Positions 23,580 through 32,917 of a stretch of DNA of 57,256 bases are shown in pieces (position 1 is the stretch's first letter; each line of letters starts with the position of its first letter). Made by a program: the position numbers and the translations under genes. Below the pieces are notes generated by a model. That model was given only the letters and a program-made list of their open reading frames with translations, made no database searches and was not told the DNA's origin. The DNA is from Amanita rubescens (taxonomy: Eukaryota > Basidiomycota > Agaricomycetes > Agaricales > Amanitaceae), in NCBI GenBank assembly GCA_015039365.1, contig WION01000329.1, positions 1 to 57,256 on the forward strand, in the 5' to 3' direction.

Positions 23580-24868
23580 TTAGTCTAGCTGGCCAGGGAA
23601 TATAGTGGCATGACGTACCCCTTGAGATCCAGGGTCAAACTGGGGCCCGTTTATTTCGTGACGATCCTTCAAAAAAGTTTGGGTGGACGCTAGTTTTCGA
23701 TCACGAACTATTGGGGGCACTTCAACACGGCGAAAACTCTCAATCAGGCCACTGACGACCGAAAAATCGATGTTTACATATTCGGTGTTCAGCTGCAGCT
23801 AAATCACGTTTAAGTGAAAAATGTTACAAATAGTATGGTACCATCTCACCCAGAGACGCTCCATGCACAATCCGAGTTTATCGATGGCGATTTTCTTTTG
23901 ATACCTGGGCTGGAAAACGTAATCTATGCGATCTTTGTCAAGGAATCGCGCCTTTGGCTTAGGGACGTCGGCTTTCGCCCATTCGGACAGGCTCAAATAT
24001 GGAGCAACAATGAACGAGACGTCAAAGTAATCATATAATCGGTGATCTGCTAATTCAGGTGGTTTGGTCTGTTCTGCCCATAGTCGTTCGAGGTCCGCGA
24101 TAAGCACGTGTTGGACCCGGGACCCGGGTAAGTCAGAATGAGTTTGTGTGACAACGAAGAGAAGAAGCGTTTGATTGATGCTGGCATCCAAATTACGTGA
24201 GTCAGGTTTCGAACACAAAGAACTGATAACGTACACCCTTGGGGTCATCTTCGAAAAGAGGCCAATGGCAACTTCAAAGATGGGTTTAATGAAGCGCATC
24301 GCAAGCCAATAAGTTGTAATATGGAAGGTGAAGACGTCGGAGAAGATGATAGAGAGCAAGGCGCATTTGCGGACCATTGAGTACTACGTTGGTGAGTCCC
24401 TATAGCCCATTTCAAATGAACACTGATGCTTACCGACATCTTGCCGAACCCATCCTCGACGTTCACAACCATCACGTTGGCAACATTCTTTGCCCCACAC
24501 AACCAAACACCTGCACAAGTGCCAGCTTTCAGAGATATATTCGCCTCATATATGCATATGCTTATACCTTCGTTGCCATCCGTATTTTGGAAGTCTGTGC
24601 CAAAAACCAGGTTGAGAAAGGCAGCTAGTAGGAACTAGTTAGTACGTTCAGCCATGCGAAGATCTGACTTACTTTTGACATTGAGGGTCGATCCAAAGGC
24701 GGTGACAACCTTATGTCCGTCACTCAAGCTCCATCGTTTAATCTCTGCATCGGGGTTTCGCCTATGGGAAAGGTATGAAGAAGCTGTAAAGGAAGAATAA
24801 ACAATGGATACGAACTGGAACTCTCCTTGCTGATCGATGAGTTTGATGGCGGGCATGGTGGGACACAA
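23580..24868 (-). CDS. Shortened SEY1/RHD3 (atlastin-class) GTPase-like protein with altered P-loop
   Basis: Exons join to MPAIKLIDQQGEFQ, IKRWSLSDGHKVVTAFG, STLNVKTAFLNLVFGTDF, VWLCGAKNVANVMVVNVEDG, then ALLSIIFSDVFTFHITTYW, FIKPIFEVAIGLF, LLLFVVTQTHSDLPGS, DLERLWAEQTKPPELADHR and LYDYFDVSFIVAPYLSLSEW. The order and phrases match the GTPase domain of SEY1/RHD3, which fuses ER membranes. The usual GSQSTGKST P-loop is here GSTLNVKT, losing the second glycine, and the G3 region (VEDGFG) also departs from the norm. A last exon (LNTEYVNIDFSVVSGLIESF) ends with TAA at 23580-23582, giving roughly 340 residues instead of about 800, without the helical bundle and membrane hairpin. An ATG at 24,856 is an alternative start. 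It may be a non-catalytic relative or a decaying duplicate. Confidence 0.68.
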
Positions 24869-25079
24869 AAGGGGAAAGGCATCACGATCGTGAGGGTTCC
24901 GAGGCCTGAAAGGACGAGGTATCTTAAGCGAGCGGCTCGTTCCGACATAGCTGAGCCCAAATAGGAAATTAGCGATCGACGTACGCTACGTGCGGCATTT
25001 TCCGACAATAACCCCGGCCATACGCGAGACGTGTACACTGCGCGCGGCATCTTCCAACGAACGCTCCGGTTATACGCGA

Positions 25080-25335
25080 AACATCTCTTCAGCCTCGACA
25101 TCTTTCCGCACACACAAAGCTTCCCGGCAAATCGCGATACATTTCGCCACCGCCTTTTTTCGCTCCTACATACGTTATATCACGCAATTTGACAACACTA
25201 CCATCAGCCTCAAACAGCGAGACACTTCAGCCTCGTCATCTTTCCGCACGCACAAAGCTTCCCGGCAAATCGCGATACATTTCTCCACCGCCTTTTTTTC
25301 GCATCCTACATATGTTATATCACAACACTACCGTC
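25080..25335. repeat. Two-copy direct repeat, about 120 bp
   Basis: The block CTTTCCGCAC.CACAAAGCTTCC through ATCGCGATACATTT, CACCGCCTTTTTT and CCTACATA.GTTATATCAC occurs twice, at about 25,095 and 25,228. Neighbouring sequence contains related, more diverged pieces (TACGCGA, GCGGC.TTCCAACGA). A 187-codon plus-strand frame across it simply reads through the repeat and is not taken as a gene. Confidence 0.75.
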
Positions 25336-25908
25336 AGGGACAACAGTTGGCCACAACACCCTTTCATCATCTCCATCTTTCAGCTCAGAGCTCCCCCACA
25401 AACAACGAGATAGATTCACCGCGTGCGGCTTCCAACCACCGCCTTATGCGCATCCTCGTACGTTATCACGCTTTTTTACAAAATTACCGTCCGAACTCAC
25501 AACAGTTGGCCACGTCATACGAACATGACATAGATTTGTTGATCACCAAATAACGCTTCGCCGAACGACGCTTCATGCGCTTGATCGGTTTCAACTACTT
25601 CATTCGTCGCGACTTTCAAGAAATTTAGAACATATCAAGGCAAATCCAATCATATCGAATCCTATACCTGAAAATGCTATTTTTTGCTCTTCTATTTGTG
25701 CTTCTATGCCACATGCGAAAGCTATATATGCTGCCTAGATGTTGTCGACGCCGATCCTACCTGAAAATCAATTTAGAATCACAATATATAGTATGTCTAT
25801 CTCGATAACTAATCTGTAAAACCCACTGTTATATATGAGCGAGATGAGACTCAAGGCCAACGCCTCATTCAGACTGTTCGACGAAAACTGGGCTACATTC
25901 TCAAACAA
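25336..25908. other. Intergenic, no gene recognised
   Basis: Diverged pieces of the repeat to the left continue to about 25,500. No exon chain is seen. Confidence 0.4.
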
Positions 25909-26420
25909 CTATACGAGTGACATGATTTCGCGCAAGACAACCTCTACTTCCGTGTAATCAGCATCAATGATGAAGCCTTCGTCTACTTTTAAATAAAGCA
26001 CGTCTCCAATTACTTGGTGCTTGCTTTGTTGATTGGACTCTCCTCCGCCGTCATGGAGTAATAATGAACCACATATGTATCTGTCTCCTTGGTCACAAGC
26101 GTCCAATTCACCATACGCGATTCGAAAGGCTTCGTGATCCACGCCTCGAGTTTGAGGTGTCCGACCTTGCTAGATGTCTTGTCATGTATGTTTCCTTGGT
26201 CTCTATAAGGGACGGGAACCACGCATGCACGTTCCCATTGATTGTGTACAAAGACGCCCATGGAAAAAAAACCCTGTAAAAGTGATCTGAGCATGACATG
26301 TCGTTAACTCAACTGAAATTGTAATACCTCGTCCGTTAGAGCGGCTTCAACGTCTCGTTCTCTACGAATTGCACGACTCTGTGCACATATTGCATCAAGC
26401 GGCTCTGCGCGATTATTCAT
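25909..26420 (-). CDS. Hypothetical protein, possible frameshift
   Basis: Exon 1 starts with ATG at 26418-26420 (MNNRAEPLDAICAQSRAIRR) and ends at ALTDE before a GTATTAC..TTACAG intron. The next exon reads SMGVFVHNQWERACVVPVPY, KLEAWITKPFESRMVNWTLV and YVVHYYSMTAEESP, then reaches TAA at 26,010. Protein-like sequence continues immediately in another frame (VIGDVLYLKVDEGFIIDADY, EVEVVLREIMSLV) to TAG at 25,909. Either a small unseen intron or a frameshift joins them, or the first stop is real. No family is recognised. Confidence 0.45.
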
Positions 26421-26764
26421 CTTGTAAGATTTGGTGGGGGGATTACAACGTTAGTCTTGACATGTCTCACCGATCTTTCGGCTCTTGATGTCTGATGTTG
26501 ACCGTATGCTAGACTAGCCTGTGATCGATGATGAATACTGTCGTCGACATGATCACGCTTCCGATATGAACCCTTGAAGTCTAGCTAGCTCATGTCAATG
26601 ATAATGCTCCTTACGCCCGTTAAATCCCCATGGATGATTATTGGGCAGTTACAGATGACTTTTCGGTTAATGCTCTCTCACAGATCATATTACAAGAGGC
26701 ACAGGTACTTATTTCCGTGGTTTTTATTACTTCTCACCGAAATATGATTCGCACCTTATAGGCC
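26421..26764. other. Intergenic, no gene recognised
   Basis: Nothing supported on either strand; it contains the likely promoter of the leftward hypothetical gene. Confidence 0.4.
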
Positions 26765-26989
26765 TCAGGCATCTCCACATTCCGCTGCCTTCTTTTTGGC
26801 ATAAGCTGCAGGCTTCCAATGCTCGTGCCTTTCTCCGAAAGACTTAATCGCAACGAGGTTAATGATTGGTCCTTGCGTCCACAAACCTCTTCGAGACAGA
26901 TCACACTGTTGTGTGCTCCGAGTCGCCGCGTACTTCGATGCTTCATAATATTTGATGAAGATCAGCACGCTTTCTTGCCTTATAGGAAC
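26765..26989 (-). CDS. Terminal exon of an unrecognised gene, next to the retrotransposon
   Basis: A 75-codon open stretch follows a good acceptor (CATTAG at 26,990) and reads SVLIFIKYYEASKYAATR, QCDLSRRGLWTQGPIINL and SFGERHEHWKPAAYAKKKAA with TGA at 26765-26767. The composition is protein-like and the end looks like a natural C-terminus. The 5' part should lie to the right, where the LTR retrotransposon starts only 70 bases away, so the gene may have been broken by the insertion. No convincing upstream exon was found beyond the element. Confidence 0.35.
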   Translation of the reverse strand, partial: VPIRQESVLIFIKYYEASKYAATRSTQQCDLSRRGLWTQGPIINLVAIKSFGERHEHWKPAAYAKKKAAECGDA

Positions 26990-27058
26990 CTAATGCTCAG
27001 TACAGCAACATGGGCATGGTACGGCAACGTTGTTCTCGTTCCATTGGAAGGCGACTGG

Positions 27059-27510
27059 TGTTACGAACTCGTTAATCTCAACTTAAGTTGCAGCAGCAAC
27101 TCTAGTCACGATTACAAGTCTTAAGTCAAACGTTAAGATTATAAGTTCAATACTAAGTCAAGGCGTTGACTTAGGATCTGAGGACGATTGTGGTAGATGA
27201 GTTAAGAGTACGGTTATATTGCCAGACGACAATAAACAGCTAAGTCGAACTTAGGGTTCGACTCTAGAATACAGGCGGTACTTATACTAGCAAGTACAAG
27301 GAGACGTACTAATTAATGAATAATGGTAAGTACGAAAGTAAGTATAAGGACGGCGTCATATGTGGAACAAAGATTGGTATAAGTAAGGGAACGAGTTAGT
27401 CCGTATGAATCGAGCATAAAGGGGATGACGAGTAAGGTATGCATAAAGAAAATAAACATGTCCGACGTATCATGTAAGCATAATGCGGGAGTCCGTACCG
27501 TGTTGTAACA
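27059..27510 (-). repeat. 3' LTR (left copy)
   Basis: 452 bp, TGTTAC...GTAACA. It is identical to the right copy except one base (AAACG here, AAATG there, near 27,130). It is rich in short palindromic AAGT/ACTT motifs. Confidence 0.97.
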
Positions 27511-27514
27511 CTAG

Positions 27515-27523
27515 CTCTCCCCT
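27515..27523 (-). other. Polypurine tract
   Basis: On the minus strand AGGGGAGAG lies four bases before the 3' LTR, the expected place for the plus-strand primer of reverse transcription. Confidence 0.8.
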
Positions 27524-27550
27524 ACGTTGTTGACCGCAACAACAAAACGT

Positions 27551-29308
27551 TCAGGTGTTCATGTTGTGCATGGCGTCGTCATCGTGCTGATAGCCGTAGT
27601 CGCCGTAAAGGTCGCAGGCGTCGTCGTCGGCTCCGTCGCACTGTCGTCCGTTGACGCATGCCTGACACTGTGACGCGTGGTGTGCCTTCTTCTTTCCCTT
27701 CTTCTTCGGCTGATGAGGGCGGCGGCTAGTGGAAGCGGAGGTATTGGCGGCATCTGCGGTAGTTCGAGAACGTCCTTTCTTCTTAGTGGAAGGACCGGGC
27801 GTCGGATCGCGTCGGCGCGTGGGAGTGCGTGGAGGTAGAGTAGACATAGGAGGAATTGCAGTAGCGAGATGGTGATCCTCAGAGGCATGCTTTCCTCGGC
27901 AGTGAATGCAGCGGTTGTAACGATGGGGGCGTTGATTGGCGGCATTTGTCATACTGCGGGTCGTAGGTCGTCGAGAAGGCGGAGTGTCGTTTCGTCGAGC
28001 AGTGGGGACAGGAATATTCCAGACTCCGTGGCGAATAACGGTGGTGGTTGGGGGTGATGCGGATCGAGGAGGAGGAGGAGCCTTCTTATCTCGTTTCGGT
28101 TCTTCCTCAATGAGATCGCCTGTTGTACGGATTCGGCGATGAAGATCGAGATCACTGATCGCATTATTGATCTGCGCAATGTGGTCGCTAGTGAGTTGAT
28201 GCAGGGGAACTCCGTCTGCGAATTCGGCCGTGGTCCATTCCGTGTCTCCTTGGATACTGGACAAGAGATCTCGGATCTTTCCGGTGAGGCACCAGATTTC
28301 TCTTGATTTACGATCTGTCTCCATAATGCATCTAGTTGCTCGGTGTCGGTCGGGTGTAGCTTCGGTAGCGCGAAACCAATGGTTGACAGCGATGCGGTTA
28401 TTCTGATCGTGAGGTTGTATTTTTAGTCCAAACCTTTGATCGTCAATGCTTTCTATAGCAAGGATGATGTAACGTTCGATGTCAGCTGTGAGAAGTCGTC
28501 GTAACAGATCTATCGCCAATTGATCTAGGTTTCCTCCTTTCGGATGAATGTCTTCCCAGTATAGTGACGTAACGTTTACAAACGTTTCGATTAAATCGGC
28601 ACAGTGATAGTTGTACTGATCTCGGGCTTGACCGGCAAGGGTAGTGGCGGTTCGGAAATCCATGAGAAGTCGCCAGACTCGAGCTATCCTTTCTTGGTCA
28701 AAGATGTCGACCTGTAATCTAGCGGCGTTACAGATTAGAGTGACACGGTCTCTAACCTTGGTGTAAGTAGTAATTCCGTGATAACTGAGATAGAGATCGG
28801 GGGTGGTTCGTATGATGGGGCCAGCCATATCGCGGTTAGTCCCATCTGTACCGTGACTCTGGTCGTTGCCTCGAATAGATTCGTTATGAGGTTGAGTCGA
28901 AGCGTGACCGGCAAGTACCGTCTCTCTATGTAAGGTAACGCTAATGTCTTCAGCGTTTCTAGGTGGGATCGGTCGGCTATTGCGATCTTCCGTAATTCGT
29001 CCAGGTACAGCCAGAGTTTCTGATGTTCCGTGGTGGGTTTCCTGGGTTTCGGTGGGAGTGATCGGGATCGTCTGAGACGAGGCTTGATCGGGAGATCTGT
29101 GGGGAACATCAACGAAGTCGTTCGGGTCAGTGTCTTCTTCGTCGGTGTCGGTGGTATGAAGAACGAGTCGAGGTCGGTGGGGTTCAGTGGAAGTGGTGAA
29201 TCGGGTGTCGGTGGTGTCTCCGGTATAGAATTCGGACCAGGGGAAGCGTTGAACGGTGTCGGTGGTGTCGTTTCCATTCTGCATAGTAACTTGGTATGTG
29301 AGTGACAT
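27551..29308 (-). CDS. Retrotransposon ORF3, 585 aa, function unknown
   Basis: The ATG at 29306-29308 lies one base after the pol stop (TGA-A-ATG), and the frame ends with TGA near the polypurine tract. The first ~170 residues are Thr/Asp/His/Pro-rich and probably disordered. A helical middle region follows (DRVTLICNAARLQVDIFDQ, DLIETFVNVTSLYW, LLRRLLTADIERYIILAIES). The C-terminal third is basic and proline-rich and contains CIHCRGKHASEDHH, a zinc-knuckle-like cluster, and then CQACVNGRQC with a further Cys, followed by an acidic end. There is no signal peptide or membrane segment, so it is not envelope-like. A second Gag-like or nucleic-acid-binding protein is the most reasonable guess. Translation would need reinitiation or a subgenomic RNA. 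Confidence 0.8.
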   Translation of the reverse strand: MSLTYQVTMQNGNDTTDTVQRFPWSEFYTGDTTDTRFTTSTEPHRPRLVLHTTDTDEEDTDPNDFVDVPHRSPDQASSQTIPITPTETQETHHGTSETLAVPGRITEDRNSRPIPPRNAEDISVTLHRETVLAGHASTQPHNESIRGNDQSHGTDGTNRDMAGPIIRTTPDLYLSYHGITTYTKVRDRVTLICNAARLQVDIFDQERIARVWRLLMDFRTATTLAGQARDQYNYHCADLIETFVNVTSLYWEDIHPKGGNLDQLAIDLLRRLLTADIERYIILAIESIDDQRFGLKIQPHDQNNRIAVNHWFRATEATPDRHRATRCIMETDRKSREIWCLTGKIRDLLSSIQGDTEWTTAEFADGVPLHQLTSDHIAQINNAISDLDLHRRIRTTGDLIEEEPKRDKKAPPPPRSASPPTTTVIRHGVWNIPVPTARRNDTPPSRRPTTRSMTNAANQRPHRYNRCIHCRGKHASEDHHLATAIPPMSTLPPRTPTRRRDPTPGPSTKKKGRSRTTADAANTSASTSRRPHQPKKKGKKKAHHASQCQACVNGRQCDGADDDACDLYGDYGYQHDDDAMHNMNT

Positions 29309-29309
29309 T

Positions 29310-32300
29310 TCAGAGTTTCCTTCGTCTTTTATATTCTAGAAGGAGGTCTTCCATATGCGTCAAGTTATTTTCTGGTTCCCATGTGTTTTCGCTGGTGTCA
29401 TAGCCTTTCCACTTTACTAGGAATTGTAATTTCCCTCTAAACTTGCGATGTGCAAGCAGTGCTTCCACTTCGTATTCTTGTTCTCCTTCGATCAGATCGG
29501 GAGGGGGCCTTGTTTCCGTTATTCCGTGAAAGGAAGTTTCTTTGAACGGCGTTAGTAAGGCGGCGTGGAATACGTTATGAATTTTCCATTGTCTTGGTAG
29601 CGTGAGACGATATGTCACTGGTCCTAAGACTTCTTTGATGGAAAAGGGACCTTCTCGTTTAGGTGCGAGCTTTCTGCTCTGATAAGGAATCTTCAGGTTC
29701 CTAGACTCTAACCATACTTTGTCATTGACTTTGAACGGTTTAGTCTTTCTCGTTGTTCTTTCCATCATCTTAGCTCGTGCTAGATCATGTGCGGCGAGTG
29801 CTTCTTCTCGTGCGCGGAACAAGGAGTTGATGCGGTTATCGGCGGTTGGTGTATTTGTCTTGTTTGAGACAAGGGGAAGTGCAACCGGGGATGTTCCATA
29901 CATCAATTGAAAGGGCGATTGTTTCAATGCTTCATGAGTGCGTGAATTATGCGCGAATTGTGCTATTGGTATCATCTTGTTCCAAGTATCTGGTTCATAG
30001 GCACAGAATATTCGGAGATAAGCTTCTAATTCGGCGTTATATCGCTCCGTTTGTCCATCAGTCTGTGGATGGAAGGCGGTACTCATTTTGTGTTTGATTT
30101 TTAATGAGTCCATTATGCCGTTAAAGACATGTGATGCGAACTGTGGTCCTCGATCGGAGATCATGACGTCGGGTAAACCGAAGTTTTTGAATACATTCCG
30201 AATGTAGAGGTCGGCGGTTTCGTCGGCGGTGATAGTTTTGTTACAAGGTATGAGAATTACTCCCTTTGTAAGTCCTTGATCGACCACGATAAAGATAGAA
30301 TCGAAACCGTTACTTGTGGGTAAATCGGTTATGAAATCCATAGTTATTTGTTGAAAGGGCCGGTGTGCGTGAGACTTGATTGGCATCAGAGGTGCGGCAG
30401 TAGGGTGTGTATTCGATTTCATTTGTTGACATGCCGTGCATCCGTCAATGAACTGTTTAACCATTTTAGACATTAATGGCCACCAGTAATATTCCTTTAA
30501 TAAGGCGAGTGTTTTGAAGAAACCGGGGTGTCCGCTTGTTGGTGATTCATGAAAATCTCTAATAATATCTCGGCGAAGATCGGTGTCAGGGGGAATAAAG
30601 GATTTCCCTTTGTACAGGATTAATTCATCGTCAAGGGTCCAATCAGAAAGGGCAGTGCGTAAAGGTGGTGTTCCTTTTTCTTTTAGACATTTCTTGATTG
30701 ATTGAGCAAATTCGTCTTTGACAGTTATTTCTATTGCTCTGTTACGGAGATCTTCGGCGATTGTGCGAATAAAGAGTTCTTTTGGGAGCATCGTTATTAA
30801 CTCTTCTGGTTCGTCTTTTGTCATATGATCGGGTCGGCGGGATAGTGCATCCGCTATTATTAGTTTTGCTCCGGGGACGTGGGTTAATTTAATATTAAAT
30901 CGAGACAAGTCGTTCCACCATCGTGCTTGGCGGTTCGTAAGACGTTGTGGTTCTCGATAATAGAGTAAATTCTTGTGGTCGCAATGAATAATGACAGGGT
31001 GTTCTGCTCCTTCAAGCAGGTATCTCCATTCGTTATAAAGAGCGTAGTAAATGGCGAATAACTCTCGGTCGTAGATTTGCCATCGTGTTTCAGTTGGCGT
31101 TAAAGCGTGGGATAGGTATCCACATGGGTGTAAGTCGCCATTATCATCTTTTTGCATAAGAACTGCTCCGATTGCGCGGTCTGATGCGTCCGTTTGTAGA
31201 ATAAAGGGTTTGTTAACATCGGGCATCATTAAGACAGGTGCGGATGTGAAGCGTTCTTTTAATAGATCAAATGCGACTTGGCATTCTGCGGTCCATGTCC
31301 ATAATTTGTTTTTCTTTGTTAGGTCGTGCAGGGGTCGTGCAAGGTGGGCGAATCCGAAAATAAACCTTCGATAGTAATTTCCGAATCCTAAAAAGGATCT
31401 AACTTGTTTAACGGTAGTAGGGGTTGGCCAGTCCCTGATTCCGGCAAGTTTGATCGGGTCCATTTTTATTGTATTTTTGGATATGACGGTGCCTAGAAAA
31501 TCAACTTCTTGGGCAGCGAATTTACACTTTTCAAGCTTGAGGTAAAGATCGTGTTTCTGTAATCGTTCAAGTACTTGTTTTGTTCGAATCTCGAGTTCTT
31601 CTTTAGTGCGCGCGTGTATTAGCATGTCATCCATGTAGATGACAAGCCATCCTTTTTCTGTAAAATCCCTGAAATAATCGTCCATCATTGCTTGAAACGT
31701 TGCTGGTGAATTTCGTAATCCAAAGAACATGACGTTAGGTTCAAATAAACCTCGATTGGTGATAAAGGCGGCTTTCCATCTGTCAGATTCCTTGATTTGA
31801 ACGTTATTATATCCCCATCGGATATCCAATTTTGTAAAGTATTCCGAATCTTTGAGTTTGATCATAAGATCGGAGATAAGAGGTAGTGGATATGCGTTTG
31901 GTTTAGTATATTCGTTCAGATATCGATAATCTTGGCAGGGTCGTAATTTTTGTGCTTCTTTCTTTTCTACAAAGAAGAAAGGTGATGCCTGCGGTGATTT
32001 CGACGGTCTGATGTAGCCTTTTTCGACGTGTTCTTTAATCCATTCATCCAGTGTATTCTGCTGTTTCGGAGATAAGGAATAGATTTTTCCTCTTTTTGGT
32101 ATGAAATCATCGCGAAGTTCTATCTGGTGATCCCAAGATCGGCTTTCTGGGAATCGTTCACTTGCTTTTTTCTCGAATACGTCTTTCCATGCCGAGTATT
32201 CAGGAGGGAGCATGTAAACCTCCTCTGTTTGATGGTATTTGTGTTCCATTTGTTGAGCTGGTGTATATCGTGCGATAGTTACTTGGTCGTATTCGTCTTC

Positions 32301-32906
32301 TGACCAGCTTCCTATATCCTCAAATGTATGCGTGTTCCATCCGTGATCTGTCATCTGTGATCCTTTGTGTGACATCAAATATCCGATAACGAGATCTTCT
32401 TCCTGTTCAGGCATAGCTATTCTGTCAATCTGTTGACAGATGCTCCGAAGTGATGCCTTGATCTTGTCCTGTTCAGAGTCTCGGAACTCTAGAGTCTTTT
32501 CTCTCCAATTTACGTCAGGGTTATGCTTCTCTAGCCAAGGAAGCCCCAGTATAATCGTTTGTTTTCCTATTGCTGATACGTGAAACCATTCGGTCATGCG
32601 TTTTCCGTTCATTTCGAAGGTGATTAGACATTGTTCATTGATTTCTCCTTCTTTGTTTATGGTGCCATCGACGTTATAAACTCTAATTGGTCGTGGAGTT
32701 TTTCGTTTTCTCCATTTGTGTGCTATCCTTTTGTCGATAAATATCCCTTCGGCTCCGCAGTCGACAAGGGCAACGAGGTTTTCAGTGTTGTTTTCAGTTT
32801 CAACTTTGATAGGGACAGATAATCTTCGTTTTGAAATAGATTGTACTGTTACATGAGATATATTGAGAGTTGAATCTGGTGTATCTGAGACTTCATCCAC
32901 TGTCAT
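29310..32906 (-). CDS. pol: Retrotransposon Pol polyprotein (PR-RT-RH-IN-chromodomain)
   Basis: The first ATG of the frame is at 32904-32906, 11 bases after the gag stop. With it as residue 1, the protease motif LVDCGAEG is near 49 (Cys in place of the usual Ser/Thr after Asp). RT carries YMDD at 424-427. RNase H has D573, E615, D643 and D686. The integrase has an HHCC zinc module (H786, H793, C823, C826) and catalytic D857, D918 and E954. The C-terminus holds a chromodomain (FLVKWKGYDTSENTWEPENN), which in chromoviruses targets insertion to modified chromatin. All key residues are present over about 1,198 residues, so it is probably functional. Expression relative to gag needs a -1 shift or reinitiation. 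Confidence 0.95.
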   Translation of the reverse strand: MTVDEVSDTPDSTLNISHVTVQSISKRRLSVPIKVETENNTENLVALVDCGAEGIFIDKRIAHKWRKRKTPRPIRVYNVDGTINKEGEINEQCLITFEMNGKRMTEWFHVSAIGKQTIILGLPWLEKHNPDVNWREKTLEFRDSEQDKIKASLRSICQQIDRIAMPEQEEDLVIGYLMSHKGSQMTDHGWNTHTFEDIGSWSEDEYDQVTIARYTPAQQMEHKYHQTEEVYMLPPEYSAWKDVFEKKASERFPESRSWDHQIELRDDFIPKRGKIYSLSPKQQNTLDEWIKEHVEKGYIRPSKSPQASPFFFVEKKEAQKLRPCQDYRYLNEYTKPNAYPLPLISDLMIKLKDSEYFTKLDIRWGYNNVQIKESDRWKAAFITNRGLFEPNVMFFGLRNSPATFQAMMDDYFRDFTEKGWLVIYMDDMLIHARTKEELEIRTKQVLERLQKHDLYLKLEKCKFAAQEVDFLGTVISKNTIKMDPIKLAGIRDWPTPTTVKQVRSFLGFGNYYRRFIFGFAHLARPLHDLTKKNKLWTWTAECQVAFDLLKERFTSAPVLMMPDVNKPFILQTDASDRAIGAVLMQKDDNGDLHPCGYLSHALTPTETRWQIYDRELFAIYYALYNEWRYLLEGAEHPVIIHCDHKNLLYYREPQRLTNRQARWWNDLSRFNIKLTHVPGAKLIIADALSRRPDHMTKDEPEELITMLPKELFIRTIAEDLRNRAIEITVKDEFAQSIKKCLKEKGTPPLRTALSDWTLDDELILYKGKSFIPPDTDLRRDIIRDFHESPTSGHPGFFKTLALLKEYYWWPLMSKMVKQFIDGCTACQQMKSNTHPTAAPLMPIKSHAHRPFQQITMDFITDLPTSNGFDSIFIVVDQGLTKGVILIPCNKTITADETADLYIRNVFKNFGLPDVMISDRGPQFASHVFNGIMDSLKIKHKMSTAFHPQTDGQTERYNAELEAYLRIFCAYEPDTWNKMIPIAQFAHNSRTHEALKQSPFQLMYGTSPVALPLVSNKTNTPTADNRINSLFRAREEALAAHDLARAKMMERTTRKTKPFKVNDKVWLESRNLKIPYQSRKLAPKREGPFSIKEVLGPVTYRLTLPRQWKIHNVFHAALLTPFKETSFHGITETRPPPDLIEGEQEYEVEALLAHRKFRGKLQFLVKWKGYDTSENTWEPENNLTHMEDLLLEYKRRRKL

Positions 32907-32917
32907 GAGCCTCACTG

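Noticed and set aside
24990..25553. 187-codon plus-strand gene
   Set aside because: It reads through a diverged direct repeat and has no family, intron or start support.
27059..27510. tRNA-derived or pol III promoter in the LTR
   Set aside because: GGTTCGACTC resembles a B box, but no A box at the right distance is present and the LTR has a TATA motif typical of pol II.
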